Of a stretch of 44,163 nucleotides of DNA, positions 15,442 to 26,099 are shown piece by piece. The DNA lies in the NCBI RefSeq assembly GCF_030848475.1, contig NZ_JAVDDS010000032.1, positions 1 through 44,163 of the forward strand, in the 5' to 3' direction. This DNA is from Herbivorax alkaliphila. Its GTDB lineage: Bacteria; Bacillota; Clostridia; Acetivibrionales; Acetivibrionaceae. The notes beneath the pieces were generated by a model, which saw nothing but the letters and a program-made list of their open reading frames with translations, searched no databases and was not told where the DNA came from. Numbering within the stretch: the first letter of the stretch is position 1; every line of letters begins with the position of its first letter. Both the position numbers and the translations under genes were made by a program.

Positions 15442-17889
15442 ATGCATAAAATTGCTGTAGTTGTAATAAGTAATTCTACAAGAAAATTTGATAAAGAATA
15501 TCACTATATAATTCCACATGAGCTTCTTGATTTAATAAATACAGGGATTCGAGTGATTGTTCCCTTTGGTAGGTCAGACAGGCATATTGAAGGATATGTT
15601 TTTGATATTATTGAAAAAACTGAAATAAAAGGATTGAAGAAAATAAAGGATTTTATTGACCGAAAGCCTTTGTTGAGTTATTCAATGATTAGATTAGCTA
15701 GATGGATGAAAAAACGGTATATATGTACATATTCAGATGTTATAAGGAGTATGCTTCCACCGGGAATCGGAGTAAAGAGTTCAAAAACTGTAGTGCTTAA
15801 AAATAATGAAGCTACTCTTAGAGGAAACAAGGCTAAAATAGTTAGTAAACTTAGTTCATGTGGAGGAAAAATAGATTATGAAGAGCTTAGGGAAATTATA
15901 AATTCTAGGACTTTCCCTAAATACATAAAGAGTCTTGAAGAACTAGGAGTTATTGATGTTACTGAAGAATTTACAATGGGGGTTAATAAAAAACATATAA
16001 AAGTTGCCTTTATTGTAAAGTCTATTGAGGAAGTTATTGAGGAAATTGAGTCAAATGGTATAAAGAACATAAAGCAGATAAGGGTACTTGAAATGCTTAT
16101 AGAAAATGAATATATTTCTGTAAGTGATATTACAAGGTTTACAGGGGTATCGTCTAGTGTTTTAAATACTTTAAATAAAAATGGCTATATTGATTACAGG
16201 GAAATTGAAGTAAAAAGAGATCCTCATAAAAATACTGTTTTTGAAAAAACTTTTCCTTTAAAACCTACTTATCAGCAGGCTATTGTATTGGAAAAAACAA
16301 AAAAATTTCTCAATGAAAGAAAATTTAAAGAAGTTCTTTTGCATGGTGTTACTGGAAGTGGAAAGACAGAAGTCTATCTTCAGCTTATAGAAAACTGTAT
16401 TAACAAAGGAAAACAGGCAATTGTACTTGTTCCAGAGATATCTTTGACACCTCAGATGGTGGAAAGGTTCAAAGGAAGGTTTGGAAATGATGTGGCTGTA
16501 TTACACAGTAGGTTGTCTTTAGGGGAGCGTTATGATCAATGGAGATTAATACGTGACAGCGATATTAAAGTTGTGGTTGGAGCAAGGTCAGCAGTGTTTG
16601 CTCCGGTAGATAAATTAGCACTTATAATAATTGATGAAGAGCATGAACACTCATATAAATCCGAGCTTACTCCAAAATACCAAGCAGCCGATGTAGCTAG
16701 AATAAGATGCAAGCTGGACAATGCTGTTTTGATGTATGGATCTGCAACTCCTTCGGTTGAGACATATTACAAAGCTCAAACAGGCAAGATAGAACTTATG
16801 GAAATGACAAAAAGAGCTAATAATATGATTCTTCCAAAAGTACATATTGTGGATATGAGAGAAGAGCTAAGTGATGGAAACAGGTCGGTTTTTAGCAGGA
16901 AATTGACCTGTGAGATAATAAAGAATATTGAAAAAAAGCAGCAGACTATAATATTTTTAAATAGAAGGGGATATTCATCGTTTATTTTATGCAGAGGTTG
17001 TGGGCATGCTCTTATGTGCCCTAATTGCAATATTACCCTTACGTATCATGCTTATGATAAAAGATTGATATGTCATTATTGCGGTTATACAATAAAAAAT
17101 CCTGATGTATGCCCTAAATGTAAAAGCAGTCATATTAGAAGTTTTGGAACAGGAACTCAAAAAATAGAAGAAGAAGTAAAAAAACATTTTAAAAATTCTA
17201 CAGTTTTGAGGATGGATATGGATACAACAATGAGAAAAAATTCTCATGAAAGAATTTTAAAAGTTTTTAAAGAAGAAAATATAAATGTTATGGTTGGAAC
17301 TCAGATGATTGCGAAAGGACATGATTTCCCAAATGTGACTTTGGTTGGAGTTATAGCAGCTGACAGTTTATTAAATGCAGGAGATTACAGAGCAACTGAA
17401 AGAACTTTCCAGCTAATAACCCAGGTAGCAGGAAGGGCAGGAAGGGGTACTGTTGAAGGGAGAGTAATAATTCAAACATATAATACTGAGAATTTTAGTA
17501 TTGTATGTGCCTGTAATCAGGACTATGAATCATTTTACAAAAAAGAGATATTAATGAGAAAAAAGCTCTTATATCCACCTTTTATTAATTTAGCATCATT
17601 AATACTAAGTGGAATTAATGAAAAAATGGTGATTGATAGAGCAAATGAAGTAAAGAAAAATATTTATGAGAGTTTTAAGGGTACAGAGGGTATAAGTGAA
17701 GTATTAGGTCCTTTGCCGGCACCTTTATCTAAAATTAAAAATAAATACAGGTGGCGAATAATTATAAAATGTGAGAAAATAAATGTACTTTTAGCTGTTT
17801 TGACAAAAATATCGGATGATTATTATAATGCTAGTAAAAAGAATTCTGTCAATTTAAGTGTGGATATAAATCCTGTAAGTATGTTATAA
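15442..17889 (+). CDS. priA: primosomal protein N' (replication restart helicase PriA)
   Basis: This 815-residue 3'-to-5' helicase restarts stalled replication forks by recruiting the primosome. The N-terminal DNA-binding domain (from residue 1, [16 protein letters not shown]) leads to a winged helix. The helicase core has Walker [13 protein letters not shown] (about 301) and the box [11 protein letters not shown] (about 398). The zinc-binding insert has four CxxC pairs (CRGCG, CPNC, CHYCG, CPKC, about 517-560). Motif VI is in QVAGRAGRG. Length and all motifs fit the family. GGATGGAG precedes the ATG. It opens the conserved run priA-def-fmt and probably has its own promoter after the upstream hairpins. 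Confidence 0.97.
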   Translation: MHKIAVVVISNSTRKFDKEYHYIIPHELLDLINTGIRVIVPFGRSDRHIEGYVFDIIEKTEIKGLKKIKDFIDRKPLLSYSMIRLARWMKKRYICTYSDVIRSMLPPGIGVKSSKTVVLKNNEATLRGNKAKIVSKLSSCGGKIDYEELREIINSRTFPKYIKSLEELGVIDVTEEFTMGVNKKHIKVAFIVKSIEEVIEEIESNGIKNIKQIRVLEMLIENEYISVSDITRFTGVSSSVLNTLNKNGYIDYREIEVKRDPHKNTVFEKTFPLKPTYQQAIVLEKTKKFLNERKFKEVLLHGVTGSGKTEVYLQLIENCINKGKQAIVLVPEISLTPQMVERFKGRFGNDVAVLHSRLSLGERYDQWRLIRDSDIKVVVGARSAVFAPVDKLALIIIDEEHEHSYKSELTPKYQAADVARIRCKLDNAVLMYGSATPSVETYYKAQTGKIELMEMTKRANNMILPKVHIVDMREELSDGNRSVFSRKLTCEIIKNIEKKQQTIIFLNRRGYSSFILCRGCGHALMCPNCNITLTYHAYDKRLICHYCGYTIKNPDVCPKCKSSHIRSFGTGTQKIEEEVKKHFKNSTVLRMDMDTTMRKNSHERILKVFKEENINVMVGTQMIAKGHDFPNVTLVGVIAADSLLNAGDYRATERTFQLITQVAGRAGRGTVEGRVIIQTYNTENFSIVCACNQDYESFYKKEILMRKKLLYPPFINLASLILSGINEKMVIDRANEVKKNIYESFKGTEGISEVLGPLPAPLSKIKNKYRWRIIIKCEKINVLLAVLTKISDDYYNASKKNSVNLSVDINPVSML

Positions 17890-17957
17890 TATACAATGTT
17901 GTAATGGTTGAATTTAAAAATAAAGATGTTAAGTATATTAACAATGGGGGATGGCGT

Positions 17958-18437
17958 ATGGCAATAAGGAATATAAGAATTGATGATGATGAAATTTTAA
18001 GAAAAGTATCTAAAAAAGTTGATGTGGTCAGTGAAAGGGTTTTAACGCTTTTAGCAGATATGGCAGAGACCATGTATTATTCTAAAGGAGTTGGTCTAGC
18101 AGCACCACAGGTGGGGGTCCTAAAGAGAGTAGTTGTGATTGATATAGGAGAAGGATTAATAGAGCTTATTAATCCTGAAGTAATAAAAAGAGAAGGCGAG
18201 CAGACTGAGATTGAAGGATGTCTTAGTCTTCCAGATGTTATGGGGGAAGTTGTAAGACCTGAGCGTGTAGTAGTAGAAGCTTTAAATAAAAAAGGAGAAA
18301 AAATAACTCTTGAAGGTGAGGGACTTTTGGCAAGAGTTTTTTGTCATGAAATTGATCATCTTGACGGGACGTTGTTTAAAGATAAGGTTATAAAATTTGT
18401 TGATAAAGAAGAGATTATAAAAGACAACAGTAAGTAG
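17958..18437 (+). CDS. def: peptide deformylase
   Basis: This 159-residue metalloenzyme removes the formyl group from the N-terminal Met of new proteins. All three motifs are present: [10 protein letters not shown] (44-53), EGCLSLP (86-92, metal ligand C88) and HEIDHLDG (130-137, metal ligands H130 and H134, catalytic E131). The ATG is chosen because it follows GGGGGAT with 6-base spacing and gives the standard MAIRNI-type start; an ATG 54 bases upstream has no ribosome site. It lies between priA and fmt, its partner in the formylation cycle. Confidence 0.97.
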   Translation: MAIRNIRIDDDEILRKVSKKVDVVSERVLTLLADMAETMYYSKGVGLAAPQVGVLKRVVVIDIGEGLIELINPEVIKREGEQTEIEGCLSLPDVMGEVVRPERVVVEALNKKGEKITLEGEGLLARVFCHEIDHLDGTLFKDKVIKFVDKEEIIKDNSK

Positions 18438-18453
18438 ATACGAGGTGATAGAA

Positions 18454-19380
18454 ATGAGAGTAGTTTTTATGGGAACACCTGATTTTGCTCTTCCAAGTCT
18501 TGATATGCTTGTTCAGGAAGGTTATGACATAGCAGCAGTTGTTACACAGCCTGACAAGCCGGCTAAAAGGGGGAAAAAGGTGACAATGCCCCCTGTTAAG
18601 GACTATGCCATTAGTAAAGGAATAAGAGTTTTACAACCTGAAAAAATAAAAACATCGGAATTTTTAGAAACACTAGAAGAAATAAAGCCTGATATTTTGA
18701 TAACAGTAGCTTATGGTAAAATACTATCAAAAGAAATACTAGATCTTCCTCCACATGGTTGTATAAATGTTCATGGTTCTCTTTTGCCTAAGTACAGGGG
18801 GGCGGCTCCTGTGCATTGGTCAATTATAAATGGTGAGAAGACTACAGGTATTACTACTATGTATACAAATGAAGGAATGGATACTGGCGATATGCTTTTG
18901 AAATCAGAGATATCAATATCAGAAAATATGATTGTGGGAGAGCTTCATGACGAGCTGTCGGTGCTAGGTGCCCAAGTTCTAAAAGAGACTCTTCAAAAAT
19001 TAAATGAATTAGAAAGAATTCCACAGGATAAGAGTGAGGCTACTTATGCTCCAATTATTAAAAAAGAAATTGGAGAAATAAATTGGTCAAAGTCATCTAA
19101 TGAGGTTCATAACTTAATAAGGGGTACAAACCCTTGGCCGGGAGCTTTTACTTATTATACTGGTTCAAAGATGAAAGTCTGGAAAACTGAGGTTGTAAGT
19201 GAAGAATTGCACAATTGTAAACCAGGTACAATATTGAAGGTTAATAAAGAGGGGATTTTAGTTTGCTGCGGTAAAGGAAAGATAAACATAAAAGAAGTTC
19301 AATTTGCGTCTTGTAGAAGGATGTGCGTAGGAGACTATATTTGTGGAAATAAAATAGATGAAGGTGAAATACTTGGATAA
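18454..19380 (+). CDS. fmt: methionyl-tRNA formyltransferase
   Basis: This 308-residue enzyme transfers a formyl group from 10-formyl-THF to Met-tRNAi. The N-terminal formyltransferase domain has MGTPDFALPSL at its start and GCINVHGSLLPKYRGAAP with the catalytic N105, H107 and later D144 (EGMDTGD). The C-terminal OB-like domain (about 205-308) binds tRNA and contains NWSKSS and RGTNPWPGAF. GAGGTG with 6-base spacing supports this ATG; a GTG three codons earlier overlaps the ribosome site. It follows def by 16 bases and overlaps the next gene. Confidence 0.97.
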   Translation: MRVVFMGTPDFALPSLDMLVQEGYDIAAVVTQPDKPAKRGKKVTMPPVKDYAISKGIRVLQPEKIKTSEFLETLEEIKPDILITVAYGKILSKEILDLPPHGCINVHGSLLPKYRGAAPVHWSIINGEKTTGITTMYTNEGMDTGDMLLKSEISISENMIVGELHDELSVLGAQVLKETLQKLNELERIPQDKSEATYAPIIKKEIGEINWSKSSNEVHNLIRGTNPWPGAFTYYTGSKMKVWKTEVVSEELHNCKPGTILKVNKEGILVCCGKGKINIKEVQFASCRRMCVGDYICGNKIDEGEILG

Positions 19381-20122
19381 GAGTTTAAAAAAGTTTTTGC
19401 TTTTATCTGGTGCTTTGATTTTGTTTTTTATTTTAATGCTTGCAATATTTGGACTGGTTTATTATTCTTCTTCAATATTTACATATAATATAATGACATT
19501 ATTATTAATATTAGTGATAATAATAATGATAGTCTTTTTTATTTTTTCATCTCTAGCTATTTTTTATGTTTACAGGAACAGGGGAGTTAAAAACAGGATT
19601 ATATTAGCATTATCAAAAGCAGGTATTAAGGTGTTACTGCCGTTAATCATGATGTTGGCGAATTTGTTTAACATTAAGAAGGATGTTGTAAGAAATTTCT
19701 ATGTAAATTTTAACAATATTATGGTAGGCATATTACAAAAAAAGTATAAAAAAGAAGATGTGATTGTGCTTTTGCCTCATTGTTTACAGAACTCTGATTG
19801 CATTTTTAAGATAACAAATGATATTTCAAACTGCAAAGCCTGTGGAAAGTGTACAATTGGTGATGTTTTAAAGATAACAAGAGAAAAGAAAGTTAGATGT
19901 TTTGTATTGACAGGGGGGACAGCAGCTAGAAATATTGTTAAAAAGTTAAGGCCTAAAATGATTTTATCTGTTGCATGTGAAAGAGATTTAACAAGTGGTA
20001 TAATTGATGTGGGAAATATACCGGTTATAGGTATTATAAACAAAAGACCTAATGGTCCTTGCTATAATACCTGTGTTGATGTAAATATTTTTAAAGAAAA
20101 GCTTGACAGTATTATAAAATAA
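19358..20122 (+). CDS. DUF116 family membrane protein
   Basis: This 254-residue protein has two N-terminal transmembrane helices (about 12-35 and 43-70) followed by a cytoplasmic cysteine-rich DUF116 domain (about 125-254). The conserved pieces are LLPHCLQ, CKACGKC, TGGTAARN, SVACERDL and PNGPCYNTCVD. The Cys pattern suggests metal or Fe-S binding; biochemical function is unknown. The gene sits between fmt and yugP in many clostridia, as here. The ATG overlaps the end of fmt by 23 bases. A TTG 15 bases later has a better-placed AAGGTGA and is a serious alternative start. Confidence 0.85.
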   Translation: MKVKYLDKSLKKFLLLSGALILFFILMLAIFGLVYYSSSIFTYNIMTLLLILVIIIMIVFFIFSSLAIFYVYRNRGVKNRIILALSKAGIKVLLPLIMMLANLFNIKKDVVRNFYVNFNNIMVGILQKKYKKEDVIVLLPHCLQNSDCIFKITNDISNCKACGKCTIGDVLKITREKKVRCFVLTGGTAARNIVKKLRPKMILSVACERDLTSGIIDVGNIPVIGIINKRPNGPCYNTCVDVNIFKEKLDSIIK

Positions 20123-20151
20123 CAATAAAATGTAAAAAGGAGGTAATTTTT

Positions 20152-20841
20152 ATGCTGGGATTTATATTTTTGGATCAATATTATATACTTCTTGTGATTC
20201 CTGCTTTAGTATTTTCAATGTATGCTCAATTTAAAGTAAAGAATACCTTTGGAAAATACAGCAAGGTATCAAACAAGAAAGGATTGACAGGTGCTGATAT
20301 AGCAAGGGTAATTCTTGAGAAAAATGGGCTTAATGATGTAAGGATTGAGAAAGTTGGAGGGGAGCTTACAGACCATTATGATCCTAGAACAAAGGTTGTA
20401 AGACTTTCACAAGTTGTGCATGGAAGTAATTCAGTTGCAGCTATAGGCGTTGCAGCTCACGAAACAGGTCATGCCATACAACACAGTGTTGGTTATGGAC
20501 CTTTAGTTTTAAGAAGCACCTTGGTGCCTGTGGCAGGAATTGGTTCTAATATGGGGTTTCCTATGGCTATAGTAGGGCTTATTTTTGGTTGGGATCCATT
20601 AATCTATATAGGTATAGGAGCATTTTCACTGGCGGTGTTGTTTTATTTAGTCACCCTTCCAGTAGAGTTTAATGCCAGCAGCAGAGCCATAAGGACTCTA
20701 GAGGATACAGCTATTTTAGACTATGATGAAGTTGACCCAGCAAAAAAGGTTTTATCGGCAGCGGCGATGACATATGTTGCTTCGGCGGCTGTTGCAATAG
20801 CTAATCTTTTACGTTTGGTTTTACTAGCTAGAAGAAGGTGA
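20152..20841 (+). CDS. YugP-family zinc metallopeptidase
   Basis: This 229-residue membrane protease has HETGH (H103, E104, H107), the HExxH zinc-binding motif, in the stretch VAAHETGHAIQH. Hydrophobic helices flank it at the N-terminus (about 8-25) and in the second half (about 118-180 and 200-225). It belongs to the PF04298 'putative neutral zinc metallopeptidase' family; natural substrates are unknown. AAGGAGG precedes the ATG. It is followed by rsmB after only six bases, so the two are co-transcribed and the YugP tail carries the rsmB ribosome site. Confidence 0.9.
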   Translation: MLGFIFLDQYYILLVIPALVFSMYAQFKVKNTFGKYSKVSNKKGLTGADIARVILEKNGLNDVRIEKVGGELTDHYDPRTKVVRLSQVVHGSNSVAAIGVAAHETGHAIQHSVGYGPLVLRSTLVPVAGIGSNMGFPMAIVGLIFGWDPLIYIGIGAFSLAVLFYLVTLPVEFNASSRAIRTLEDTAILDYDEVDPAKKVLSAAAMTYVASAAVAIANLLRLVLLARRR

Positions 20842-20847
20842 ATTAAA

Positions 20848-22191
20848 ATAAGTATTGATAAGACGAGAGAAACAGTAATTAAAATTTTATACGATATAGA
20901 CAATAAAGGTGCTTACTCAAATATATCTTTGAGTAAGCACTTAGAGAGTGGAAATTTTAAAGATATAGACAGAGCTTTTATCACCGAGATGGTTTATGGT
21001 ATTTTAAAGTGGAGGCTGACTATTGACTTTATAATTTCAAGTTTTTCAAAAATAAGATTAAAAAAAGTATCTTCGTGGATATTAAATATTTTGCGTTTAG
21101 GGGTTTATCAGCTTGTTTTTACAGATCGAATACCTGTATCAGCTGCATGTGATGAAAGTGTTAAGCTTGCAAAGAGGTATGGGCATGTAGCAAGCAGTAA
21201 GTATGTAAATGGAGTCTTGAGAAATATTTCTAGGAATAAAAATAAAATAAAATATCCTAATAGAAAAGATAATTTGGTTAAATTTTTATCTGTGAGTTAT
21301 TCTCATCCAATTTGGATGGTAGATAATTGGTTAAAAAGATATGGAGAGGAGTTTACAGAAGAACTTCTTAAAAGTAACAATGAAACACCTTCCTTTACAA
21401 TAAGGGTAAATACTTTAAAAATTTCTAAAACTGATCTTAAAAAAAGTTTGGAAGAAGAAGGTTTTGAAGTAGATGAAGGAAGATATGCAAAAGATGCACT
21501 GGCAATTAAAAACCCTAAGTCTTTACAAAAAATAGATGCTTTTACAAAAGGATATTTTCAAGTTCAGGATGAAAGCTCCATGCTTGTAGGAAGAGTATTA
21601 AATCCAGAGTCAGGTGATGTTGTTTTAGATGTGTGTAGTGCTCCAGGGGGAAAATCTACACATTTGGCTCAGTTAATGAATAATAGAGGAAGAATAGTTG
21701 CAAGGGATATTTATAAGCACAAAATAAAACTTATAAATCAGGCTGCAAAAAGGCTGGGTATAAATATTATTGAAGCAGAAGTTTTTGATGCAGGTGTATT
21801 AGATGAAAAGCTTAAAGACAGTATGGATAAGGTTTTAGTCGACGCTCCATGTACAGGTCTTGGAATTGTAAGAAGAAAGCCTGACATAAAATGGGCAGAA
21901 AAAAAAGAAGGTAAGAGTGAAATTATAAAGCTTCAGAAAAAAATATTATCCACATCTTCAAAATATGTAAAAAAGGGTGGTATAATAGTTTATAGTACAT
22001 GTACAATAGAACCAGAGGAAAATCAACATGTAGTTGAGGAATTTTTGAAAAATAATGAAGAATTCTCTTTAGAGGATATTTCAGAGGATTTACCTGAGTT
22101 GGTTACTGAAAAAAGAGGTTTTATACAATTTTATACAAACAAGCATGAAATTGATGGTTTTTTTATTGCAAAAATGAAGAAAAGGAGTTAA
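20848..22191 (+). CDS. rsmB: 16S rRNA (cytosine-967 C5) methyltransferase, with apparent AUA start
   Basis: RsmB methylates C967 of 16S rRNA. The N-terminal NusB-like domain (about 1-140, DKTRETVIKILYDI and ITEMVYG) is followed by a Fmu-type methyltransferase domain with DVCSAPGGKSTHLAQ, DAPCTGLG and the catalytic Cys in YSTCTIEPEEN. Homology begins at the codons for S-I-D-K-T-R, directly after an ATA at 20848 that lies six bases beyond AGAAGGTGA. No ATG, GTG or TTG occurs in frame before a TTG at 20929, which would delete the first 27 residues of the NusB-like domain. I therefore place the start at the ATA. With it the length (447) fits the family. The start codon is inferred; the gene identity is firm. 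Confidence 0.9.
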   Translation: MSIDKTRETVIKILYDIDNKGAYSNISLSKHLESGNFKDIDRAFITEMVYGILKWRLTIDFIISSFSKIRLKKVSSWILNILRLGVYQLVFTDRIPVSAACDESVKLAKRYGHVASSKYVNGVLRNISRNKNKIKYPNRKDNLVKFLSVSYSHPIWMVDNWLKRYGEEFTEELLKSNNETPSFTIRVNTLKISKTDLKKSLEEEGFEVDEGRYAKDALAIKNPKSLQKIDAFTKGYFQVQDESSMLVGRVLNPESGDVVLDVCSAPGGKSTHLAQLMNNRGRIVARDIYKHKIKLINQAAKRLGINIIEAEVFDAGVLDEKLKDSMDKVLVDAPCTGLGIVRRKPDIKWAEKKEGKSEIIKLQKKILSTSSKYVKKGGIIVYSTCTIEPEENQHVVEEFLKNNEEFSLEDISEDLPELVTEKRGFIQFYTNKHEIDGFFIAKMKKRS

Positions 22192-22197
22192 TATAGT

Positions 22198-23235
22198 ATG
22201 GAAGGGAAAGTAGACCTTCTAAATATGGAGATAAATGAATTACAAGATTTTCTTGTTGACTTGGGAGAAAAAAAATTTAGAGCACGCCAGATATTTGAAT
22301 GGTTGAATAAAGGTGTTAAAGACATTGATGATATGACAAATCTTTCTAAGGTGCTGCGTGAAAAGCTTAAGTTTAAGGCATATATAAATAATTTTGAAGT
22401 TGTGAAAAAACTTATATCCCAAGTTGATGGAACAAGAAAGTATATTTTCAAACTTTATGACAGGGATGTAATAGAGAGTGTGCTAATGAATTATTCACAT
22501 GGGTTTAGTGTGTGCATATCATCTCAGGTTGGATGCAGGATGGGCTGTAGTTTTTGTGCATCTACAGGTGCAGGATTTAATCGAAATCTAAGTGCATCTG
22601 AAATGTTAGATCAGGTTTTAACGATAGGAAGTGATATAAAAAAAAGAATTGGCAATGTTGTTATTATGGGAATTGGCGAACCCTTAGACAATTATGACAA
22701 TTTAATTAAGTTTTTAAGATTGATTAATCATAAAGATGGATTAAATATTGGACTTAGACATATTGCAATATCTACTTGTGGTCTTGTGCCGGAGATATTG
22801 AGGTTTTCAAAAGAGAATATGCCTGTTACTTTGTCAATATCATTGCATGCTCCTGATGATGAAACTAGGGGGAAAATTATGCCTATTAACAATAAATATC
22901 CACTTGACAAATTGATTGAAGCATGTAAGATATATACTATGACTACTAGCAGACGAATTACATTTGAATATTCTCTTATAGATGGGGTTAACGATTCACT
23001 AGAACATGCAAAAAAACTTGCATTACTTATAAAAGGTATGTTGTGCCATGTAAATTTGATACCTGTAAATACGGTATCAAGTACTGATTATAAAAAAAGT
23101 AGCAGGGAAAAGATTCAAATGTTTAGAAATGTTGTACAAAGGCATGGAATTGAGGTAACTGTCAGAAGAGAATTAGGAAGCGAAATTGATGCTGCATGTG
23201 GTCAGCTGAGAAGGAATATAAAAAATAATATATAG
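22198..23235 (+). CDS. rlmN: dual-specificity 23S rRNA A2503 / tRNA A37 C2-methyltransferase
   Basis: This 345-residue radical-SAM enzyme adds a methyl to C2 of A2503 of 23S rRNA and of A37 in some tRNAs. The Fe-S cluster motif is GCRMGCSFC (C113, C117, C120). The SAM-binding GEPLDNYDN segment, SLHAPDD and the intermediate-forming Cys in DAACGQLRR (C334) are all present. The N-terminal helical domain ([11 protein letters not shown]) binds the substrate. The ribosome site AAAGGAG lies in the 3' end of rsmB. It is in the core operon before stp-prkC. Confidence 0.97.
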   Translation: MEGKVDLLNMEINELQDFLVDLGEKKFRARQIFEWLNKGVKDIDDMTNLSKVLREKLKFKAYINNFEVVKKLISQVDGTRKYIFKLYDRDVIESVLMNYSHGFSVCISSQVGCRMGCSFCASTGAGFNRNLSASEMLDQVLTIGSDIKKRIGNVVIMGIGEPLDNYDNLIKFLRLINHKDGLNIGLRHIAISTCGLVPEILRFSKENMPVTLSISLHAPDDETRGKIMPINNKYPLDKLIEACKIYTMTTSRRITFEYSLIDGVNDSLEHAKKLALLIKGMLCHVNLIPVNTVSSTDYKKSSREKIQMFRNVVQRHGIEVTVRRELGSEIDAACGQLRRNIKNNI

Positions 23236-23349
23236 TGTTTTAAATATAGTAATTTTTATAAAAAAGCAGTAAAAAGAGTTAATGCAAAACATGAGTGAAA
23301 ATAGCATTTTCCATACAAAATGTATAAAGTTAAACTGGGGAGTGGTATA

Positions 23350-24087
23350 GTGAGATTTGCAGCGGTAAGCGATAAAGGCAGGGTTAGAGAATTAAATGAG
23401 GACAGCTATAGAGTAATAACAGGACATGATAAAATTCCAGATGCATTTATTATTGCAGATGGTATGGGTGGGCATAGTTCTGGAGATGTAGCAAGTAATA
23501 TGGCTGTTGAGTTTGCAAAAGAGTACATATTAAATAATCCTGAAATTTTTTCCAGTGACGAAAACACATTAAATGGAATAAAAATTTTAATGGAAGAAGC
23601 AAATAGGGCAATTTACGAAAAGGCATCCCATTCTGAAGAAAACTCAGGTATGGGCACCACATTTATTGTAACTGTTGTTTTAAATAATAAAATATACATT
23701 GGTCATGTAGGTGATAGTAGAGTATATCTTATAAGAAACAACAGCATAAAAAGATTAACGATGGACCACTCCTACATAGAAGAACTTATTAAAAATGGCT
23801 CTATTACAAGAGAAGAAGCTCAAAACCATCCAAAGAAAAATATAATTACCAGAGCATTAGGTTGTAATGCCAACATTCTTGTAGACACATTAAATAGCTC
23901 TATAGATGAAAATGATATATTTGTTTTGTGTACTGATGGTTTGACAAATATGTTGTCTGATGATGAAATTATGAAAATAATATTGGAAAATGATAATCCT
24001 AGCTATTCTTGTAATGAATTAGTGAGATTAGCTAATGAAAAAGGCGGGGACGACAATATAACTGTTGTTATTCTTAAAGACAAGTAG
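23350..24087 (+). CDS. stp: PP2C-family Ser/Thr protein phosphatase (PrpC/Stp type)
   Basis: This 245-residue phosphatase reverses protein phosphorylation by the neighbouring PASTA kinase. Motifs are ELNEDSYR, ADGMGGHSSGD (metal-binding Asp and Gly), GHVGDSRVYLI, CTDGLTNML and GGDDNITVVIL. These are the metal ligands of the bacterial PPM fold. The GTG start follows GGGGAG with 7-base spacing and gives the family's RFAAVSDKG start; an ATG ten codons earlier has no ribosome site. It is followed by prkC after 73 bases, the conserved clostridial pair. Confidence 0.95.
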   Translation: MRFAAVSDKGRVRELNEDSYRVITGHDKIPDAFIIADGMGGHSSGDVASNMAVEFAKEYILNNPEIFSSDENTLNGIKILMEEANRAIYEKASHSEENSGMGTTFIVTVVLNNKIYIGHVGDSRVYLIRNNSIKRLTMDHSYIEELIKNGSITREEAQNHPKKNIITRALGCNANILVDTLNSSIDENDIFVLCTDGLTNMLSDDEIMKIILENDNPSYSCNELVRLANEKGGDDNITVVILKDK

Positions 24088-24160
24088 TGTGTTTTTAAGA
24101 AGTTTTGGGAATATTGTTATTAAAAATTTTATTTAAAAGATATAGATTAGAGGTGCTGAT

Positions 24161-26086
24161 ATGATAGGTCAAATCCTTGGGAGTAGATACGAATTAATTG
24201 AAAAAATAGGTGGAGGTGGAATGGCACTTGTCTATAAGGCAAAGTGTAAGTTGCTGAACAGGTTTGTTGCAGTAAAGATTTTAAGACCTGATTTTACAAA
24301 TGACGAAGAGTTCATAAAGCGTTTTAGAATTGAGGCACAGGCAGCAGCAAGTCTTTCCCATCCCAATATAGTTTCTATTTATGATGTAGGTAATGAAGAA
24401 GATACTCATTATATTGTAATGGAGTATGTTGATGGTGTTACTTTAAAGGAGTACTTAGAAAAAAAAGGTAAGCTAAACTGGAAAGAAGCAGTTAATATAT
24501 CAATACAGATATCTCTAGCAATTGAGCATGCTCATAAAAACAATATTGTTCACAGAGATATAAAACCACATAATATTTTGTTTACTAAAGATGAAATGGT
24601 CAAGGTTACAGATTTTGGAATAGCTAGAGCTGTAACCTCTTCTACTATAACAATGGCAGGTGGGACAATTGGCTCTGTTCACTATTTTTCCCCTGAGCAG
24701 GCAAGAGGGGGATTTACAGATGAAAAATCCGACATTTATTCTTTAGGAATAGTGCTTTATGAGTTGTTGACAGGGGAACTTCCATTTGATGGGGATTCAC
24801 CTGTTGCAGTAGCTATCAAACATATACAGGATGAGCCAGAAGAAGCAATAAAAATAAACAAGAAAATTCCAATTGGAGTAAACAGTATTGTAAAAAAGGC
24901 TGTGCAAAAAGATCAAAACAGTAGATATCAAAAATCTTCAGAAATTTTAGATGATTTATATAGGGTTTTAGATGAACCAAATACTCAGTTTTTTGAAGAA
25001 GAAAACATTAAAGATTCTCCTACTGTGAGAGTGCCAGCATTAGGAGAAAAAGATTCAATTAATGATAAAAAGGTATCTAAGAAAACAGGTGATAATGATA
25101 TGAAAAGGAAAAAGAAAAAAGATAAAATTACCACAATAGTTGCAGTTTCTACATCCATAATTGTGGTTGCTGTAATAGCAATTATGGGAGTGAAGGTTAT
25201 ACTTTCTCAAATGGAACAGGACAGAGAAGAATTTACTGTAGGTGATTATATAGGTATGGATTATTCTGAAGTGGTTCAGATGTTAGAAGAAAATAACATT
25301 CAGGTTAATCCTGTGGAGAGGTATAATGAAGATGTTCCAGAAGGTGAGATTTTTTATCAGGACAGAGGAGAAGGCGAAACTTTAATACCTGGTGAATTTA
25401 GCGAGATAGAAATTCACATAAGCAAAGGGTCTGAGTATTTTGAAATACCTGATTTTAGAAGAACTGACTACAGGCAGGCAGGTATAACGTTGCGTGAAAA
25501 TGGGCTTTTAGTTGAGGAAGAGACTGAATACAGTGATACAGTTGCAATTGGGTATGTTATAAGGACGGAGCCTCCTATGAATGAAAGCGTGGAAAGTGGT
25601 GATACGGTAACTGTATATAGAAGTATAGGACCTGAAATAAAGACAACTACAGTTCCAGATTTAATTGGTAAAACTAGAGTAGAAGCCACTAACATTATAT
25701 CAGAAAGAGATCTTACTGTTGGTGATGTTGAGCCTGAGGATATATCAAGTGTTGTTGATGAAGTGACAAGACAGGTGCCTGAACCAGGTATAGAAGTTAA
25801 TGAAGGAACTTCTATAAACCTTTATTTTGACGAATTAATACCTAATGAAAAGATAGTTAACAGAGTTATAACATTAGAAAATGAAGACGATTATGGTGAT
25901 AGAATATATGTTATGGTAAATGCAGAAAAATCAAATAGTGATGAAATAGAACAAATATATAGAGAAAATGTAAAAAAAGAAGATTTTCCAATAGTTATTT
26001 CGATACCTGTTCCTGAAGACGGAAGTACAAATGCCAAAGTGTATTTAGACAGAAGATTTTATAAAGAGTTTGAAGAGATTTATTAG
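24161..26086 (+). CDS. prkC: membrane Ser/Thr protein kinase with PASTA domains
   Basis: This 641-residue sensor kinase has a cytoplasmic kinase domain (about 1-270), with the Gly-rich loop IGGGGMALVY, K39, catalytic D133 in HRDIKPHN and D151 in DFG. The juxtamembrane region is rich in Lys. A single transmembrane helix is at about 323-347. Three extracellular PASTA repeats follow (about 358-560), and then a distinct C-terminal segment (about 565-641). PASTA domains bind peptidoglycan fragments or lipid II, and PrkC controls growth and spore germination in Bacillus. AGAGGTG precedes the ATG. The next gene, rsgA, starts 13 bases after its stop codon. Confidence 0.97.
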   Translation: MIGQILGSRYELIEKIGGGGMALVYKAKCKLLNRFVAVKILRPDFTNDEEFIKRFRIEAQAAASLSHPNIVSIYDVGNEEDTHYIVMEYVDGVTLKEYLEKKGKLNWKEAVNISIQISLAIEHAHKNNIVHRDIKPHNILFTKDEMVKVTDFGIARAVTSSTITMAGGTIGSVHYFSPEQARGGFTDEKSDIYSLGIVLYELLTGELPFDGDSPVAVAIKHIQDEPEEAIKINKKIPIGVNSIVKKAVQKDQNSRYQKSSEILDDLYRVLDEPNTQFFEEENIKDSPTVRVPALGEKDSINDKKVSKKTGDNDMKRKKKKDKITTIVAVSTSIIVVAVIAIMGVKVILSQMEQDREEFTVGDYIGMDYSEVVQMLEENNIQVNPVERYNEDVPEGEIFYQDRGEGETLIPGEFSEIEIHISKGSEYFEIPDFRRTDYRQAGITLRENGLLVEEETEYSDTVAIGYVIRTEPPMNESVESGDTVTVYRSIGPEIKTTTVPDLIGKTRVEATNIISERDLTVGDVEPEDISSVVDEVTRQVPEPGIEVNEGTSINLYFDELIPNEKIVNRVITLENEDDYGDRIYVMVNAEKSNSDEIEQIYRENVKKEDFPIVISIPVPEDGSTNAKVYLDRRFYKEFEEIY

Positions 26087-26099
26087 GGAGGTACAAAAT

